64,000 nucleotides of DNA. It comes from Gari tellinella. Its lineage: Eukaryota > Mollusca > Bivalvia > Cardiida > Psammobiidae. Positions 48,888-58,159 of the stretch are shown piece by piece. How positions within the stretch are numbered: position 1 is the stretch's first letter; the number at the start of each line of letters is the position of its first letter. The stretch is taken from positions 17,880,540-17,944,539 of the forward strand of contig OV277861.1 in the NCBI GenBank assembly GCA_922989275.2. The letters run 5' to 3'. The translations under genes and the position numbers were made by a program. A model generated the notes under the pieces. It was not told where the DNA came from. It ran no database searches and saw nothing but the letters and a program-made list of their open reading frames with translations.

Positions 48888-49203
48888 GTGGACATTAAAG
48901 CAAGACATTACTGTCAATGTCAGAAACTTAAAACCTCTCTTCAACACCATTCATGATTCTTCCATAAATAGACATATATAATCGTAGGATTTGAAAATAG
49001 ACTGAACTTACCTTTAATAATATCCTTCTATAACTGCACAACAAGTCACAGTCTACTGTTACTATATCCTACCTCCCACATTTACTAGATAAAACATAAA
49101 TTCCTTTAAATGACACGGCCCTCACAGGCAGTGTACGTTCCTTTATCACTCGACCTTGTTTGACCCTTAAACACTAAAAACCTTGATTGCACGAAGACTA
49201 CTG
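48888..49203. other. No feature recognised
   Basis: AT-rich spacer. Confidence 0.35.
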
Positions 49204-49267
49204 AAAATAGTTTATATTCAGATCAGGCCCAACTTCAGTGGGGCCTGATCGGGATATAAACTATTTT
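49204..49267. repeat. hpB variant with a GGCCC tip
   Basis: AAAATAGTTTATATTCAGAT pairs with ATCGGGATATAAACTATTTT. Tip AGGCCCAACTTCAGTGGGGCC. Confidence 0.7.
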
Positions 49268-49552
49268 GTCACAAACATCAATTTTCTAAAGCTATATAAA
49301 AGACTGAAACCAATTTCAGAAATATTAGCAAACAACATTTATTCGCAGATGACAATTACCAAGGTTTCGAAAAATTTAAGCTCCAACGAATAAATTAGAA
49401 TTTTGTTTTAAAGATTGTAAGGTAAGATGTATCCACTTTGTCAAGGAGCACCTTGTACAATAGAGACAGTAATGAAACAATCAAAGACAGGTGCACCGCC
49501 ACACTATATAGGCTCATATAGGCTTACAAACTATCCACTTACAAAATAAGAT
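49268..49552. other. Spacer
   Basis: No feature recognised. Confidence 0.3.
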
Positions 49553-49769
49553 TTAACCCCTCTACAAGCTAAGAGCATGATTTGACTCAAAATTTGCAAA
49601 TAGTTTGGATCCAGATCAGATGCCGAGTAACTCGGCATCTGATCAGGATCCAAACTATATGACAGATGAATTTTAATGTTTCTAGCATAAGGTAATTGAA
49701 ATTAATTTATAAGAAAAATCATAGGCACCAATGTAGAAGCAGATACTATTTTACGAGAAGAAGGGCTAA
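49553..49769. mobile_element. B-like TTAA MITE
   Basis: TTAACCCCTCTACAAGC at the left, GAAGAAGGGCTAA at the right. hpB at 49594-49661, tip GCCGAGTAACTCGGC. 217 bp, right TTAA mutated. Confidence 0.65.
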
Positions 49770-49814
49770 ATATTACCTCTCAGTAGACACTAAATGGTCA
49801 TCTTCTTAGCCTTT

Positions 49815-50021
49815 TTAACCCTGAAGAAATCTAATCTGCTGAACATGTCCTCTGCTTTACTTTGCAACAGACACTATCTACTTCATACTTGCAGACTTGT
49901 AGTCAAACGCAACAAATCGTTTTGATCATGATCAGACGCCGAGTAACTCGGCATCTGATCAGGATCTAAACTGTTTGAAACAGTCAAAGAAAACCTGATC
50001 CCCAAACATTTAAAGGTTTAA
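49815..50021. mobile_element. B-like TTAA MITE
   Basis: TTAACCCTGAAGAAATC at the left, TTTAAAGGTTTAA at the right. hpB at 49912-49978, tip GCCGAGTAACTCGGC. The terminal repeat is short and weak. Confidence 0.6.
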
Positions 50022-50100
50022 GCCAGTAAAGATTGAATGGTCCGTGACAATGGACAATGTCATTAGATAAATACATATTTACGCCACAACAGTGAAATAA

Positions 50101-50301
50101 ACCCACCAATTGACCACTGTCCGTCGTACAAAAGACTCGGAAAAATTGGATGATCGCTCGAAGCAAAGGGCAGAGGATTATGGGGAGCTATATGTTTTTC
50201 TAACACCCGGACAAGACGGGGCAGGGTGAAATGGAGACACCACTGGTGGGACAATTACATACCTACCTGAAGTACCTAGACACCCTCAGTTTGTACAGTA
50301 A
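50101..50301 (+). pseudogene. Possible coding remnant with one in-frame stop
   Basis: An open frame from 50101 reads about 42 codons (charged: T-K-D-S-E-K-L-D-D-R-S-K-Q-R-A-E-D-Y-G-E-L-Y-V-F-L) to TGA at 50227. The same frame continues N-G-D-T-T-G-G-T-I-T-Y-L-P-E-V-P to TAA at 50299. AG|GTGAAA at 50224-50230 could be a 5' splice site instead of a broken stop. GC content is higher than the surroundings and no hairpin intrudes. No family recognised. Confidence 0.25.
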
Positions 50302-50339
50302 ACGTCTTTAACCCTTTCCCTTATAGTTTGTTTTGAATA
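50302..50339. repeat. Family A left-end scrap
   Basis: TTTAACCCTTTCCCTTATAG, then TTTGTTTTGAATATTAA. Nothing of the rest. Confidence 0.5.
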
Positions 50340-50574
50340 TTAACCAATTAATGCCTTGAAAATACAATGAGCTCTTCCATTGTGCTTGTCGGAAGATTTC
50401 ATTATAGATATGCAAGGGTGATCTAAAGGTACTGTAGTGGTTGTTCCTACAGCAGATCATTTTATATAAAATAACAAACAGTGTAGACCCTAATAAGACG
50501 ATGCATCACACGACGTCTCATCAGGGTATGCACTGTTTGCCAATTAAAGTCCTTTTTAGTGGATACTAGGCTAA
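50340..50574. mobile_element. TTAA element (C9) with a hybrid hpC/hpB hairpin
   Basis: TTAACCAATTAATGCCTTGA at the left, GATACTAGGCTAA at the right. The hairpin (50474-50540) has hpC outer arms (AAACAGTGTAGACCCTAAT / GGGTATGCACTGTTTGC) but the hpB-type inner part (AAGACGATGCATCACACGAC; GTCTCATCAGGG). Confidence 0.6.
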
Positions 50575-50830
50575 CCTCTTTGAACCTTAGTCATACATAT
50601 ATGCGTCTTTTGCAAACAGTGTACCTATGAAGAGTATACTTATCCTATGCAAAGTTGCAAACAGTGTAGACTCTGATCAGAGGGCTCCTTAAGGAGCCCT
50701 CTGATCAGTGTCTACACTGTTTGTGATAATGTAATACATTGACAAAAACAACCCTAAATAGTCAAAAATAAACTAGACTAAATCAGAAACTGGAATTGTC
50801 TATTTGAAGTTTCAAAGAGGAAAGGGTTAA
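50571..50830 (+). mobile_element. Family C MITE
   Basis: CTAACCTCTTTGAACCTTAG to AAAGAGGAAAGGGTTAA, 260 bp. hpC at 50655-50724 is perfect, tip GCTCCTTAAGGAGC. It shares its left CTAA with the C9 right end. Confidence 0.82.
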
Positions 50831-50915
50831 ATGGGTTAAAGACAGATGGTTGCCTAATTAAAGCAGCTTGCTTAACCTTTTGTACACAAGCAGTGAACAC
50901 AATCATGTTTACCTT

Positions 50916-51246
50916 TGCAAACACTTTCAGGGCTGCCATTTCTCCGGATTTTTCCTAAATCTTCGGATTTTTTTTCCAGAACATAGCAGCTTAAAGCAGG
51001 CTGAAAGTATAGCAGAATGCGCCCTAAGGCGCATTCTGCTTTACTTACAGCCTGCTTTAAGTAGTCACATGTCAACAAAACAAGAAAAAGGCTAATGGGT
51101 AAAGGTACGATTCGTTAAATCGCACTAGAAAAATGCAAGTTTGGAAATCTTAGGATTTTTCATGTCAACTTATGGCAGCCCTGCACTTTGGATCCAGACG
51201 AGATGCCACATAAAATGTGACATCTAATCTGGATACAAACTATTTG
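50916..51246. repeat. hpB hairpin interrupted by element K
   Basis: TTGCAAACACTTT (50915-50927) and CACTTTGGATCCAGACGAGA (51184 on) rebuild an hpB left arm when K and one CACTTT are removed. The right arm is CTGGATACAAACTATTTG. Confidence 0.8.
50928..51183 (+). mobile_element. Family K element, complete, carrying hpA
   Basis: CAGGGCTGCCATTTCTCCGG at the left and TTATGGCAGCCCTG at the right, 256 bp, flanked by CACTTT on both sides. CAG...CTG ends with a short duplication of at least 6 bases are hAT-like. hpA at 50989-51061 (tip GCGCCCTAAGGCGC) matches the module of TTAA family A, although the backbone is different. An inverted CTTCGGATTTTT / AATCTTAGGATTTTT pair also lies near the ends. Confidence 0.85.
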
Positions 51247-51989
51247 TCACTCTTACCTTTTCTAAAAAGTAATTTTTAAACATCTTGTTTTAGAACCGAG
51301 TAACAGACAAAAAAACTGTTGCAGCTGACCATATTACTTAGCTAGTAAAGAGTAAAAACATACTTAAAACAATTTGGTTGTTAGTTGTAAAAATTCTATG
51401 TAGCAAGCTTTTTTGTATTACTAATTTAAATTCAGAATAAACTGACTAAAACAAGGTCACTAGGATAAACATTCAATTTCCCTTCAGAGATTTATATCGG
51501 AAGTCATTTAACATTGAGTTGCACAAAACAATAAGTTTATTCACTTTATTTATCTATGGAAAAGGCATTAAGACGTGCTTGACTGGTTCTCACATATATT
51601 TCAATTAATAGTAGATTTGTCTCCAGATGGTGGCAGTCTGTGATATTACGCCTCAATTAATGTTCAATCACATCTTAATAGACAGTCAAACTTAGAGTAA
51701 CCAACAACTCAAATTTTGAAGATGCTATATTCAAACACAGGTTAATACTATAGGCATTGAAAAAACTTTCTGTGTGTCTCTTGTTTTGCATAAAGCCGCC
51801 ATCTTCTCCAATTGAGTAATATATCACTGGCGTACTGTACTGTGTTTCTTTAACCCTTTTTTCAGCTACATATTTCATATATAAATCCTGCCCATGATTT
51901 TTTTATCATAACTATTACATTGGCTAATAATATAAGGACAACTTTTGCAAGGAAAAGAGGATGGGTTTGTGTCAGACAGATCCTATAGG
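51247..51989. other. Hairpin-free stretch, no gene supported
   Basis: About 740 bp. A 67-codon minus-strand frame (51675-51878) has no recognisable feature. Confidence 0.4.
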
Positions 51990-52057
51990 AAAAACAGTGC
52001 AGACCGGATCAGACAGCTCCATCAGGAGCTGTTTGATCTGGGTCTACACTGTTTTCA
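51990..52057. repeat. hpC hairpin
   Basis: AAAACAGTGCAGACCGGATC pairs with GATCTGGGTCTACACTGTTT. Tip GCTCCATCAGGAGC. Confidence 0.75.
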
Positions 52058-52210
52058 AAAATCATCAATATGCTAAATGCAAGAATAGGGTTAATGCAAA
52101 ATGATGACTTGTACAGACAAACCAGCTTTCTGGACTAAGTTATGGTTTGTTGCAGATGCATGAAGATCTCTATAGCTCTAAGCAGCTAAATCCAAGACAT
52201 CTTATTAGAA

Positions 52211-52278
52211 GCTTAATGAAGGAAAACAGTAATGCAGAAAGCTCCTACATGAGCTTTCTGCATTTGTCCTTCATTAAC
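52211..52278. repeat. hpE hairpin
   Basis: GCTTAATGAAGGAAAACAGT with TTTGTCCTTCATTAA. Tip GCTCCTACATGAGC. The right arm lacks TTACTT. Confidence 0.7.
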
Positions 52279-52613
52279 TTGCTATTTTTCTAGAACCCTG
52301 TCCATGCTATTTCTTCTGATTGGTTACTTAACCCAGGTCTGACTGTCCACGTATATATAAATATTCAATTACATTGGTAGGTATAAAAGTTCAATTTAAA
52401 TGCTTGATGAATCCTTTGATGATTACAATTTAAACCTTTTTATGCTGACATTTTCATATTGGTAATTCTGCTCGCAAAAATGACATTTTTCTCCCATTTT
52501 TGCCCATGTGGGTTTACTTTTGCCCCATGGGGAATCACTCTATCCTCCATACCAGGTGACATCAAATTTTTGAACAGCTTAACCACAAGCGCTTCATGAC
52601 GAGGGCAACTAAA
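52279..52613. other. No gene supported
   Basis: TTTTGCCCATGTGGG and TTTTGCCCCATGGGG (52498-52532) are local repeats. The minus-strand frame over 52440-52643 lacks context. Confidence 0.35.
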
Positions 52614-52675
52614 TGACGTCATTTGCGATGATGACGTTACCATAAACTATGTCATGTTTTGGCGGGGAAAAAAGT
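52614..52675. promoter_or_regulatory. Clustered CRE and E2F-like motifs
   Basis: A perfect palindromic TGACGTCA at 52614-52621 (CRE consensus), a half-site TGACGTTA shortly after (52632-52639), and TTTTGGCGGGGAAAA near 52657-52671 resembling an E2F site. Such clusters occur in animal promoters, but there is no gene next to it, so function is unproven. Confidence 0.35.
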
Positions 52676-52737
52676 GCACACACACTGAAATAATTTGGTT
52701 ATTTGTAACATGTTTGAATGATTTAAATGGGAAATAA

Positions 52738-52825
52738 ATCCACCATTTGTTTTGTTGATGTAGGATAGGAATTTCTGACCCTTTGGGGAGAAATTCCTAT
52801 CCTTCATCAACACTCATGGTGGATT
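52738..52825. repeat. Unique hairpin, not in the hpA-hpE set
   Basis: AATCCACCATTTGTTTTGTT, GTAGGATAGGAATTTCT / AGAAATTCCTATCC, AACACTCATGGTGGATT. Arms of about 37 bases around a GACCCTTTGGGG loop. Confidence 0.8.
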
Positions 52826-52928
52826 CTTATAATTTTAATTTTAGAGCTATTTCTGTCTTTAAAAAACAATATTCATGGTTTCGATTGTTTTCAAAACATG
52901 TCAATATGCGCTAATAGCAACAGAAGGG

Positions 52929-53142
52929 TTAACCCTTAGCCCGCCAAATAAATTGTCGTCTGCTATATTTCTCATCTGCTTCAAGTTTCAAAGTGCTTCA
53001 AAGTTGCTCAAAATTGCTGAAAATGTTGTCTGAGTATCAAACAGCTTGGATCCGGATGAGACGCCGAGTTACTCGGCGTCTCATCCGGATCCAAGCTGTT
53101 TGCATATGGAGCTATAGTCGTGAGTGGCAGGCTAAGGGTTAA
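52929..53142. mobile_element. Family B2 MITE, intact, near-twin of 46642
   Basis: TTAACCCTTAGCCCGCCAAA to GGCAGGCTAAGGGTTAA, 214 bp. hpB at 53038-53102 perfect. Confidence 0.93.
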
Positions 53143-53418
53143 GAATCCTTACAAGGAACTTTAAGTGACTTTTAATTCCATGCCTTAGAGTAAATTTTAT
53201 TTTCCATGATGGTTGCCATGAAACCAATTTCTTTTAGGAAACCAATCAGCACAGCTTTCAAATTCAACAGCAATACCTTCAAATTTGGCTCACGGCTAAT
53301 GGCCCCAAAAGACTGTAAAATCAGGAAATAGTAACTTGTAAAATACAGGAGCTATAAGAAGAAACAGTTTTCCTATAATAAACCTTTTTACTGATTATAT
53401 TTACTTGACTGGTAATTG
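53143..53418. other. Spacer
   Basis: No feature recognised. Confidence 0.3.
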
Positions 53419-53485
53419 TAAATAATTAGTGTCCAGATCAGACGCCACATTATGTGGCATCTTGATCTGGATCCAAAATGTTTGA
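53419..53485. repeat. hpB hairpin
   Basis: TTAGTGTCCAGATCAGACGC with TGATCTGGATCCAAAATGTT. Tip GCCACATTATGTGGC, a distinct symmetric tip variant. Confidence 0.72.
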
Positions 53486-53748
53486 CACTTGTCATGAGGT
53501 TTCTTCAATTTAAAAATGCATAATAACAAAATTGTCAAAATGTGCAGTGACAATTTCAAAGCAGTCAATATTAGGACAGGATAAAGGATACAAATATGTC
53601 TGCACTAAAACCTACAATTTCAGAAAAGGGAAGAAATTTTAGTCATTGCCTTACAGAACATCACCCTACAAAAGTTTCAGAACATCACCCTACAAAAGTT
53701 TTACAAATGTCACGCTGCTCTGAAATGTCTTCTGCTGAATGTCTTGCA
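53486..53748. other. Spacer; short tandem duplication
   Basis: CAGAACATCACCCTACAAAAGTTT occurs twice around 53655-53701 (unit of about 24 bp). No gene. Confidence 0.5.
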
Positions 53749-54004
53749 TTAACGCTTTCCCCCATAACTAACACCTTTATACAACTATAATTTATTCCTC
53801 CACTGGAGAAAGTAGTTCCCTTTTATACAGTCATGAAGATTTATCATAAGAAATATTTTCTATACCCTAGCAGATGATAATAGCTTAAAGCAGGCTGAAA
53901 GTAAAGCAGAATGCGCCTTAAGGCGCATTCTGCTTTACTTTCAACCTGCTTTTAGAAATCATCTTTCTTTAAAACTAGGAAAAGGCTCTGGTGTTATGGG
54001 TTAC
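53749..54004. mobile_element. Family A MITE
   Basis: TTAACGCTTTCCCCCATAAC at the left. The right end CTCTGGTGTTATGGGTTAC is worn. hpA at 53882-53954, perfect tip GCGCCTTAAGGCGC. Confidence 0.82.
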
Positions 54005-54072
54005 ATCTATTTGATCTTTTTATTCTGTGCAGCAATAAAGTAAAGGTATTACAAGCAATTTGTTTGTGAAAC

Positions 54073-54595
54073 ATAAATGCCCCCAGCCAGCAGCATGTTT
54101 GGTAATGTACAAGTAGGTCAAACATCAAGGTCAAGGTCACAAAATAAACAAAATATGCTTAAAGAGGTATGGACACAAGAAAGATGCATACCAAGAATAA
54201 AGGGTTCATGTGCAATAGTGGAGGATTTATAGTCAAGATTAAGGTTTTTGGTTAAGTTTTGGTTAAGTAGGTCAACTATCAAGGTCAAGGTCACAAGTTA
54301 AAGAGATGGTATGGCTAGAGACATAATGACACAACGAAGATACATACCAAGTAAGTTTGCCCTAGTGCTAATTGGCTCAAACGTTGAAGGTATAATTTAA
54401 AGAAAATTTTGAAAAGTAGGTCAAATGTCAAGGTAAATATCCCAAAGGCAAAAATGTTGGCCTGTTCAGAAAGGTCTTGACACAAACAAGCCAAATATCC
54501 AGCAGTGCAAAAGGTATATTACGCAAGGTTAAGGTTTTGTGACGCAGACAGACAGGGCAAAATCCATATGCCCCTGAATCACAGATTCTGGGGGC
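54073..54595. mobile_element. Tandem-core element H3 (about 150-bp cores)
   Basis: Left end AAATGCCCCCAGCCAGCAGC, right end GATTCTGGGGGCTTA, which are inverted. TAGGTCAAACATCAAGGTCA-type core starts recur at about 54113, 54268 and 54417 (steps of about 150 bp). CGCAGACAGACAGGGC near the right end is the usual terminal microsatellite. Same architecture as H1 and H2. Confidence 0.7.
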
Positions 54596-54866
54596 TTAAC
54601 CCATTACCCCATAGCCGGTTTTCAGTATTGAAAATATGTGGCCACTTAAAGCAGGTTGAAAGTGAAGCAGAATGTGCCTTAAGGCACATTCTGCTTTAAG
54701 GCACATTCTGCTTTACTTTCAGCCTGCTTTAACCTTAATGATCTGCTAGAAAATAGAAAATATTTATTATGATACATGTTCATGACTGTATAAATTGGAA
54801 CTATTTTCTTCAATGGATGAATAATTTAAAGGTGTAAAAAGGTGTATTATGGGAGTATTGGGTAAA
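54596..54866. mobile_element. Family A MITE with a duplicated hairpin tip
   Basis: TTAACCCATTACCCCATAGC at the left, joined to the H3 end (GGGGGCTTAA). The right end is worn (GGGAGTATTGGGTAA). In hpA (54645-54733) the right arm repeats TTAAGGCACATTCTGCTT in tandem. Confidence 0.85.
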
Positions 54867-55375
54867 AGATGAATCTATTTAAAGCAGACATCGCATTCAG
54901 CTCTCCTGATAATGTTCTATGTGATGAAAGCATGTTACTGTCTGTGGCGGTTCAGACATGCTCCAAGTATTATTTCCAATACCAGACATATCTCGAAACA
55001 ATGAACCAATCAGAGATCAGTTACTCTTCCTGGGGTGAAACCTCCAATTAAAATTTCATTTGATAAGGTGCCGACAACCGAGGAAAACTTGTAACTGATT
55101 CGTCTAAAATATTGTCAGAAATGGCGAGAGACGGTAAAAGGCTTTTTGTACAATCTAGCCAAATCTCCCTGGAATAAGGACATGGTTTTAAACTTTAGAT
55201 GTAGGTCAGTGAAGAAGCAACTTGAAGACTGATCTAGGTCAACAGAATTTGCGACCTGCATGGCAGTCTTTACTTTAGAAATGCAGAATTATATGTCTTT
55301 CAACTATCAGCAAAGACAACTTTATTAAATGCCCTTTATATCTCAAAGGAAAACTTTGAAAAAACATTAAATTTG
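54867..55375. other. No gene supported
   Basis: Hairpin-free. A 60-codon plus-strand frame starts at 54869 beside the A end but lacks a domain or splice context. Confidence 0.35.
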
Positions 55376-55425
55376 CAAATAATCTTGATGAGACACAGAA
55401 ATACTTGCCGTCTCATCAAGACCTT
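55376..55425. repeat. hpB inner-arm palindrome
   Basis: AATCTTGATGAGACACAG and GCCGTCTCATCAAGACC. The outer arms are lost. Confidence 0.55.
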
Positions 55426-55542
55426 GAAAGTGAAATGATAGAAATAATTATACCCAGAGAATTGCTGTCGGAAACAAAGTTTGTGAGAGAGGAAGATCAT
55501 AACCCTTTCTTAGCTGAAACTATTATAATTATATATATTTTG
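55426..55542. other. Short spacer
   Basis: Nothing recognised. Confidence 0.3.
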
Positions 55543-55850
55543 CAAACAGTGTAGACTTTGATCAGAGGACTCTTTAATCCATTACCCCATAGACTGTTTC
55601 TAGTTTTGAAAACATGTGACTGTTTAAAGCAGGTTGAAAGTAAAGCAGAATGTGCCTAAAGGCACATTCTGCTTTACTTTCAGCCTGCTTTAAGCTACCA
55701 TCTTTTACGACATAGAAAAAACCCTTTTATGGTACATATTTATGACTACAAACTGAAACTACTTTCTTCAGTGTTGAAATGAATTAGAGGTGTAAAAAGG
55801 CGTATTTATGGGGAAATGGGTTAAGGAGTCATCTGATCTGTCTGCATTTT
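55543..55850. repeat. hpC hairpin split at its tip by family A
   Basis: TTGCAAACAGTGTAGACTTT to GGACTCT, then the A element, then TTAAGGAGTCATCTGATCTG and TCTGCATTTTT. Joining gives the tip GGACTCTTTAAGGAGTC. Confidence 0.85.
55574..55824. mobile_element. Family A MITE, intact, inserted in an hpC tip
   Basis: TTAATCCATTACCCCATAGA to TATGGGGAAATGGGTTAA, 251 bp. hpA at 55623-55693, tip GTGCCTAAAGGCAC. TTAA duplicated at the centre of the host hairpin. Confidence 0.92.
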
Positions 55851-56175
55851 TTGTTTTTATTTTATTTTTCTAAAATATTTAAAAAGAAACACCCCATAAA
55901 ATCAGAATAAACCAGTATATTTTGTTTTAAAGTTGAATATCTTTCATGAAATGCGTATTCAGCATAGAAAGGGGTTAAAATGACTACAGATTAGTTTGTA
56001 AAGGTTGTAAATTATCCAAAGGATGCGTATCTAATGTAACTGACAGCCATTACATATAGGTAATACAACACACTTAATGTCAATATATAGGATCCTTTAG
56101 AATTATCAGTGGCAAAATATAACAAAATCAAGTTTATTCCTTTTGTTTTTATTAAAATAAAACTACATTAAAGTA
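55851..56175. other. No feature recognised
   Basis: T-rich then AT-rich spacer. Confidence 0.35.
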
Positions 56176-56234
56176 TCATACAGTTTGGAAACAGATCTGA
56201 CAAAATTACTCAGCATCTAATTGGGATTGATTTA
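56176..56234. repeat. hpB, decayed
   Basis: TCATACAGTTTGGAAACAGA with CAGCATCTAATTGGGATTG. Confidence 0.4.
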
Positions 56235-56426
56235 ATGTGTAATGTTTTAGGTCAAGTCACTACTATCACTCTAAGGGATAAATAAACCCCAAGCCCCATT
56301 TGATGACTGGGGCGTTGAGTTGCAATCAGGATGAAGCCCAAATATTCATAACCTTCTGGGCTTTGAAACCTTATATTGAATGACAGTTCAAAAGAAAATA
56401 CATTGGTAGTCATAGCAGGTAGCAGC

Positions 56427-56660
56427 TCAATGGAGAAGAAAAGTAATGCTGAAACTTCCCTTAGGTCCTGTGGAGAGCTTTCTGCATCACTTCTGTCCTT
56501 CGATCATTATGCAACAACCTATATCTATCCTCCCTTAAATATTCCTCTTTTTATTTAAAATTTGTTGAGGAACACATTTAAGATTGCATATCACATATCC
56601 TCCCATCAGTTTTCCTCTTTGTATTAAGAAATGCTGTGGAACACATATATGACTGTCTAT
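56427..56660. repeat. Worn hpE, then a duplication of about 74 bp
   Basis: GAGAGCTTTCTGCATCACTT at about 56472 is an hpE right arm. ATCCTCCCTTAAATATTCCT and ATCCTCCCATCAGTTTTCCT, each followed by a GGAACACAT phrase, are two imperfect tandem copies (56516-56660). Confidence 0.6.
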
Positions 56661-56799
56661 ATCACTAAACAGTAGCTAAATACAGAATTTATAAAAAGTG
56701 TATGGTACTGAATATAACTGAATTTATCAGTTGTATAAATCAGGGACTGTAAATGCCTAAATTTTTTGTCATTGAATACAGGTCTGTCTGTATCTCATG
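56661..56799. other. Spacer; left copy of a flanking repeat
   Basis: CATTGAATACAGGTCTGTCT (56770) is repeated on the far side of the A element as CATTGAACTAAGGTTTGTCT (57030). Confidence 0.6.
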
Positions 56800-57016
56800 T
56801 TAACTCATTGCACCATAAATACACCTTTTTACACATCTGATTTAGTTTCCTCCACAGAAGTAAATAGTTTCAATTGATATGGTCATGAATATGTACTGTA
56901 GGAAATAGTTTCTATATCCTTGCAGATTGTATCTGAAAGCAGACTGGAATTAAAGCAGAATGCTTTACTTTCAACCTGCTTTAAAACTAGACACAGGCTA
57001 TGAGGCAATGAGTTAA
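56800..57016. mobile_element. Family A MITE, hairpin collapsed
   Basis: TTAACTCATTGCACCATAAA to CTATGAGGCAATGAGTTAA, 217 bp, TTAA at both ends. The hpA tip is deleted (GCAGAATGCTTTACTTTC). Confidence 0.85.
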
Positions 57017-57247
57017 AACTAACTTATCATTGAACTAAGGTTTGTCTGTATCTCGGGTTACGCAGCGTTTACACGGGGTATATCATTACGACTGCTGATG
57101 GCGTCTTGTCTCCTGATTGATCATGAACCAATAAATCACTGGCGACTGAAAAAATATTAAACTGTAAGGAGTGTACTATTAACTGCTTGAGGTTTTCAAA
57201 AGAAATATTATGATTCACTGCTGAGCATTTGAGTATTAAATCTACAT
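57017..57247. other. Spacer
   Basis: Holds the right copy of the flanking repeat (57030-57056). Otherwise nothing. Confidence 0.35.
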
Positions 57248-57380
57248 GCTGACAGCGAATCTGCGGTCATCTAGATACAAACTGTTTGACAGTCTGACTT
57301 TATTTTGATAAGTAATTTTTGAAAATTCTGATTTTAGAACAGTAGCAGACGACAATATTACACCGTGTTCAAAAAGTTAA
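57248..57380 (-). mobile_element. Family B half element, reverse orientation
   Basis: CATCTAGATACAAACTGTTT, TTAGAACAGTAGCAGACGAC and TGTTCAAAAAGTTAA: one hairpin arm and one terminus only. Confidence 0.65.
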
Positions 57381-58159
57381 AAGGTTTTTACATTCATTTC
57401 TAATATGTTTGTGTGTTTGAATACATTTTTTATCACATAAAATGTGTGTCAATTTGTAGTTTATTTGCCCTTAAACAGCAAAAATGTGACATATAATAGA
57501 GAATGTTAAATTGCTTAAATATTTTTATAGTTGAAGTAATAAGTTTTTCTTAAGATTAAAGCTTCATTAAACAGCTTAAGATCATTGCAATCACTTTAAA
57601 TAAATTCCAACATTCTTTCAATGCCTTTTTGGCGTGAAAATGACAAAATAATTCAGGCATATACAATTAAAATTGTCAGTTACTTCACAAAAATTGTCAA
57701 TTCAAACTTTGAAAATAGCTTAATACAATTCTTTACATGGAAGTAACTTTTGTTTTATTTTATAATCACTAAGAGAGATCATGAGAATGTTTATAATTGT
57801 CTTTTATTGAGTAATGAAGGCTGTTTTGATGAAAATGCTGGTTTTTTCATGCCAGAACAAAATTAACTTTTACCGATTTAAAAAACAAATGATAGAAACA
57901 CTCCTGCCAGATTTCAATCCAGAAACAATGAATCAAATAGCACTTGAAAATGAGCAAATAGAGACATAAATGAGAATATTTGCCCTTACAATGCTAACTT
58001 TTCAAAAGCACACTTCTTACTTCGAGAAAACTACTTATAAATGCTAACTCTAAGCAATGTGTGTACCAATAATAGATTTATGTAGTGCAATGTGAACAAA
58101 TAAATAGTATACATTGACTCTTGAGGAGCATGTTCCAACAATATTTAGAAGTGAAACAG
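57381..58159. other. Longest hairpin-free AT-rich stretch of the right half
   Basis: About 780 bp, very AT-rich. No convincing frame, repeat or hairpin was seen. Confidence 0.45.

Noticed and set aside
5830..55693. Regularly recurring palindromes as a CRISPR array
   Set aside because: Spacing is irregular (hundreds to thousands of bases), repeats are long palindromes, and there are no uniform spacers or cas genes. The sequence is eukaryotic.
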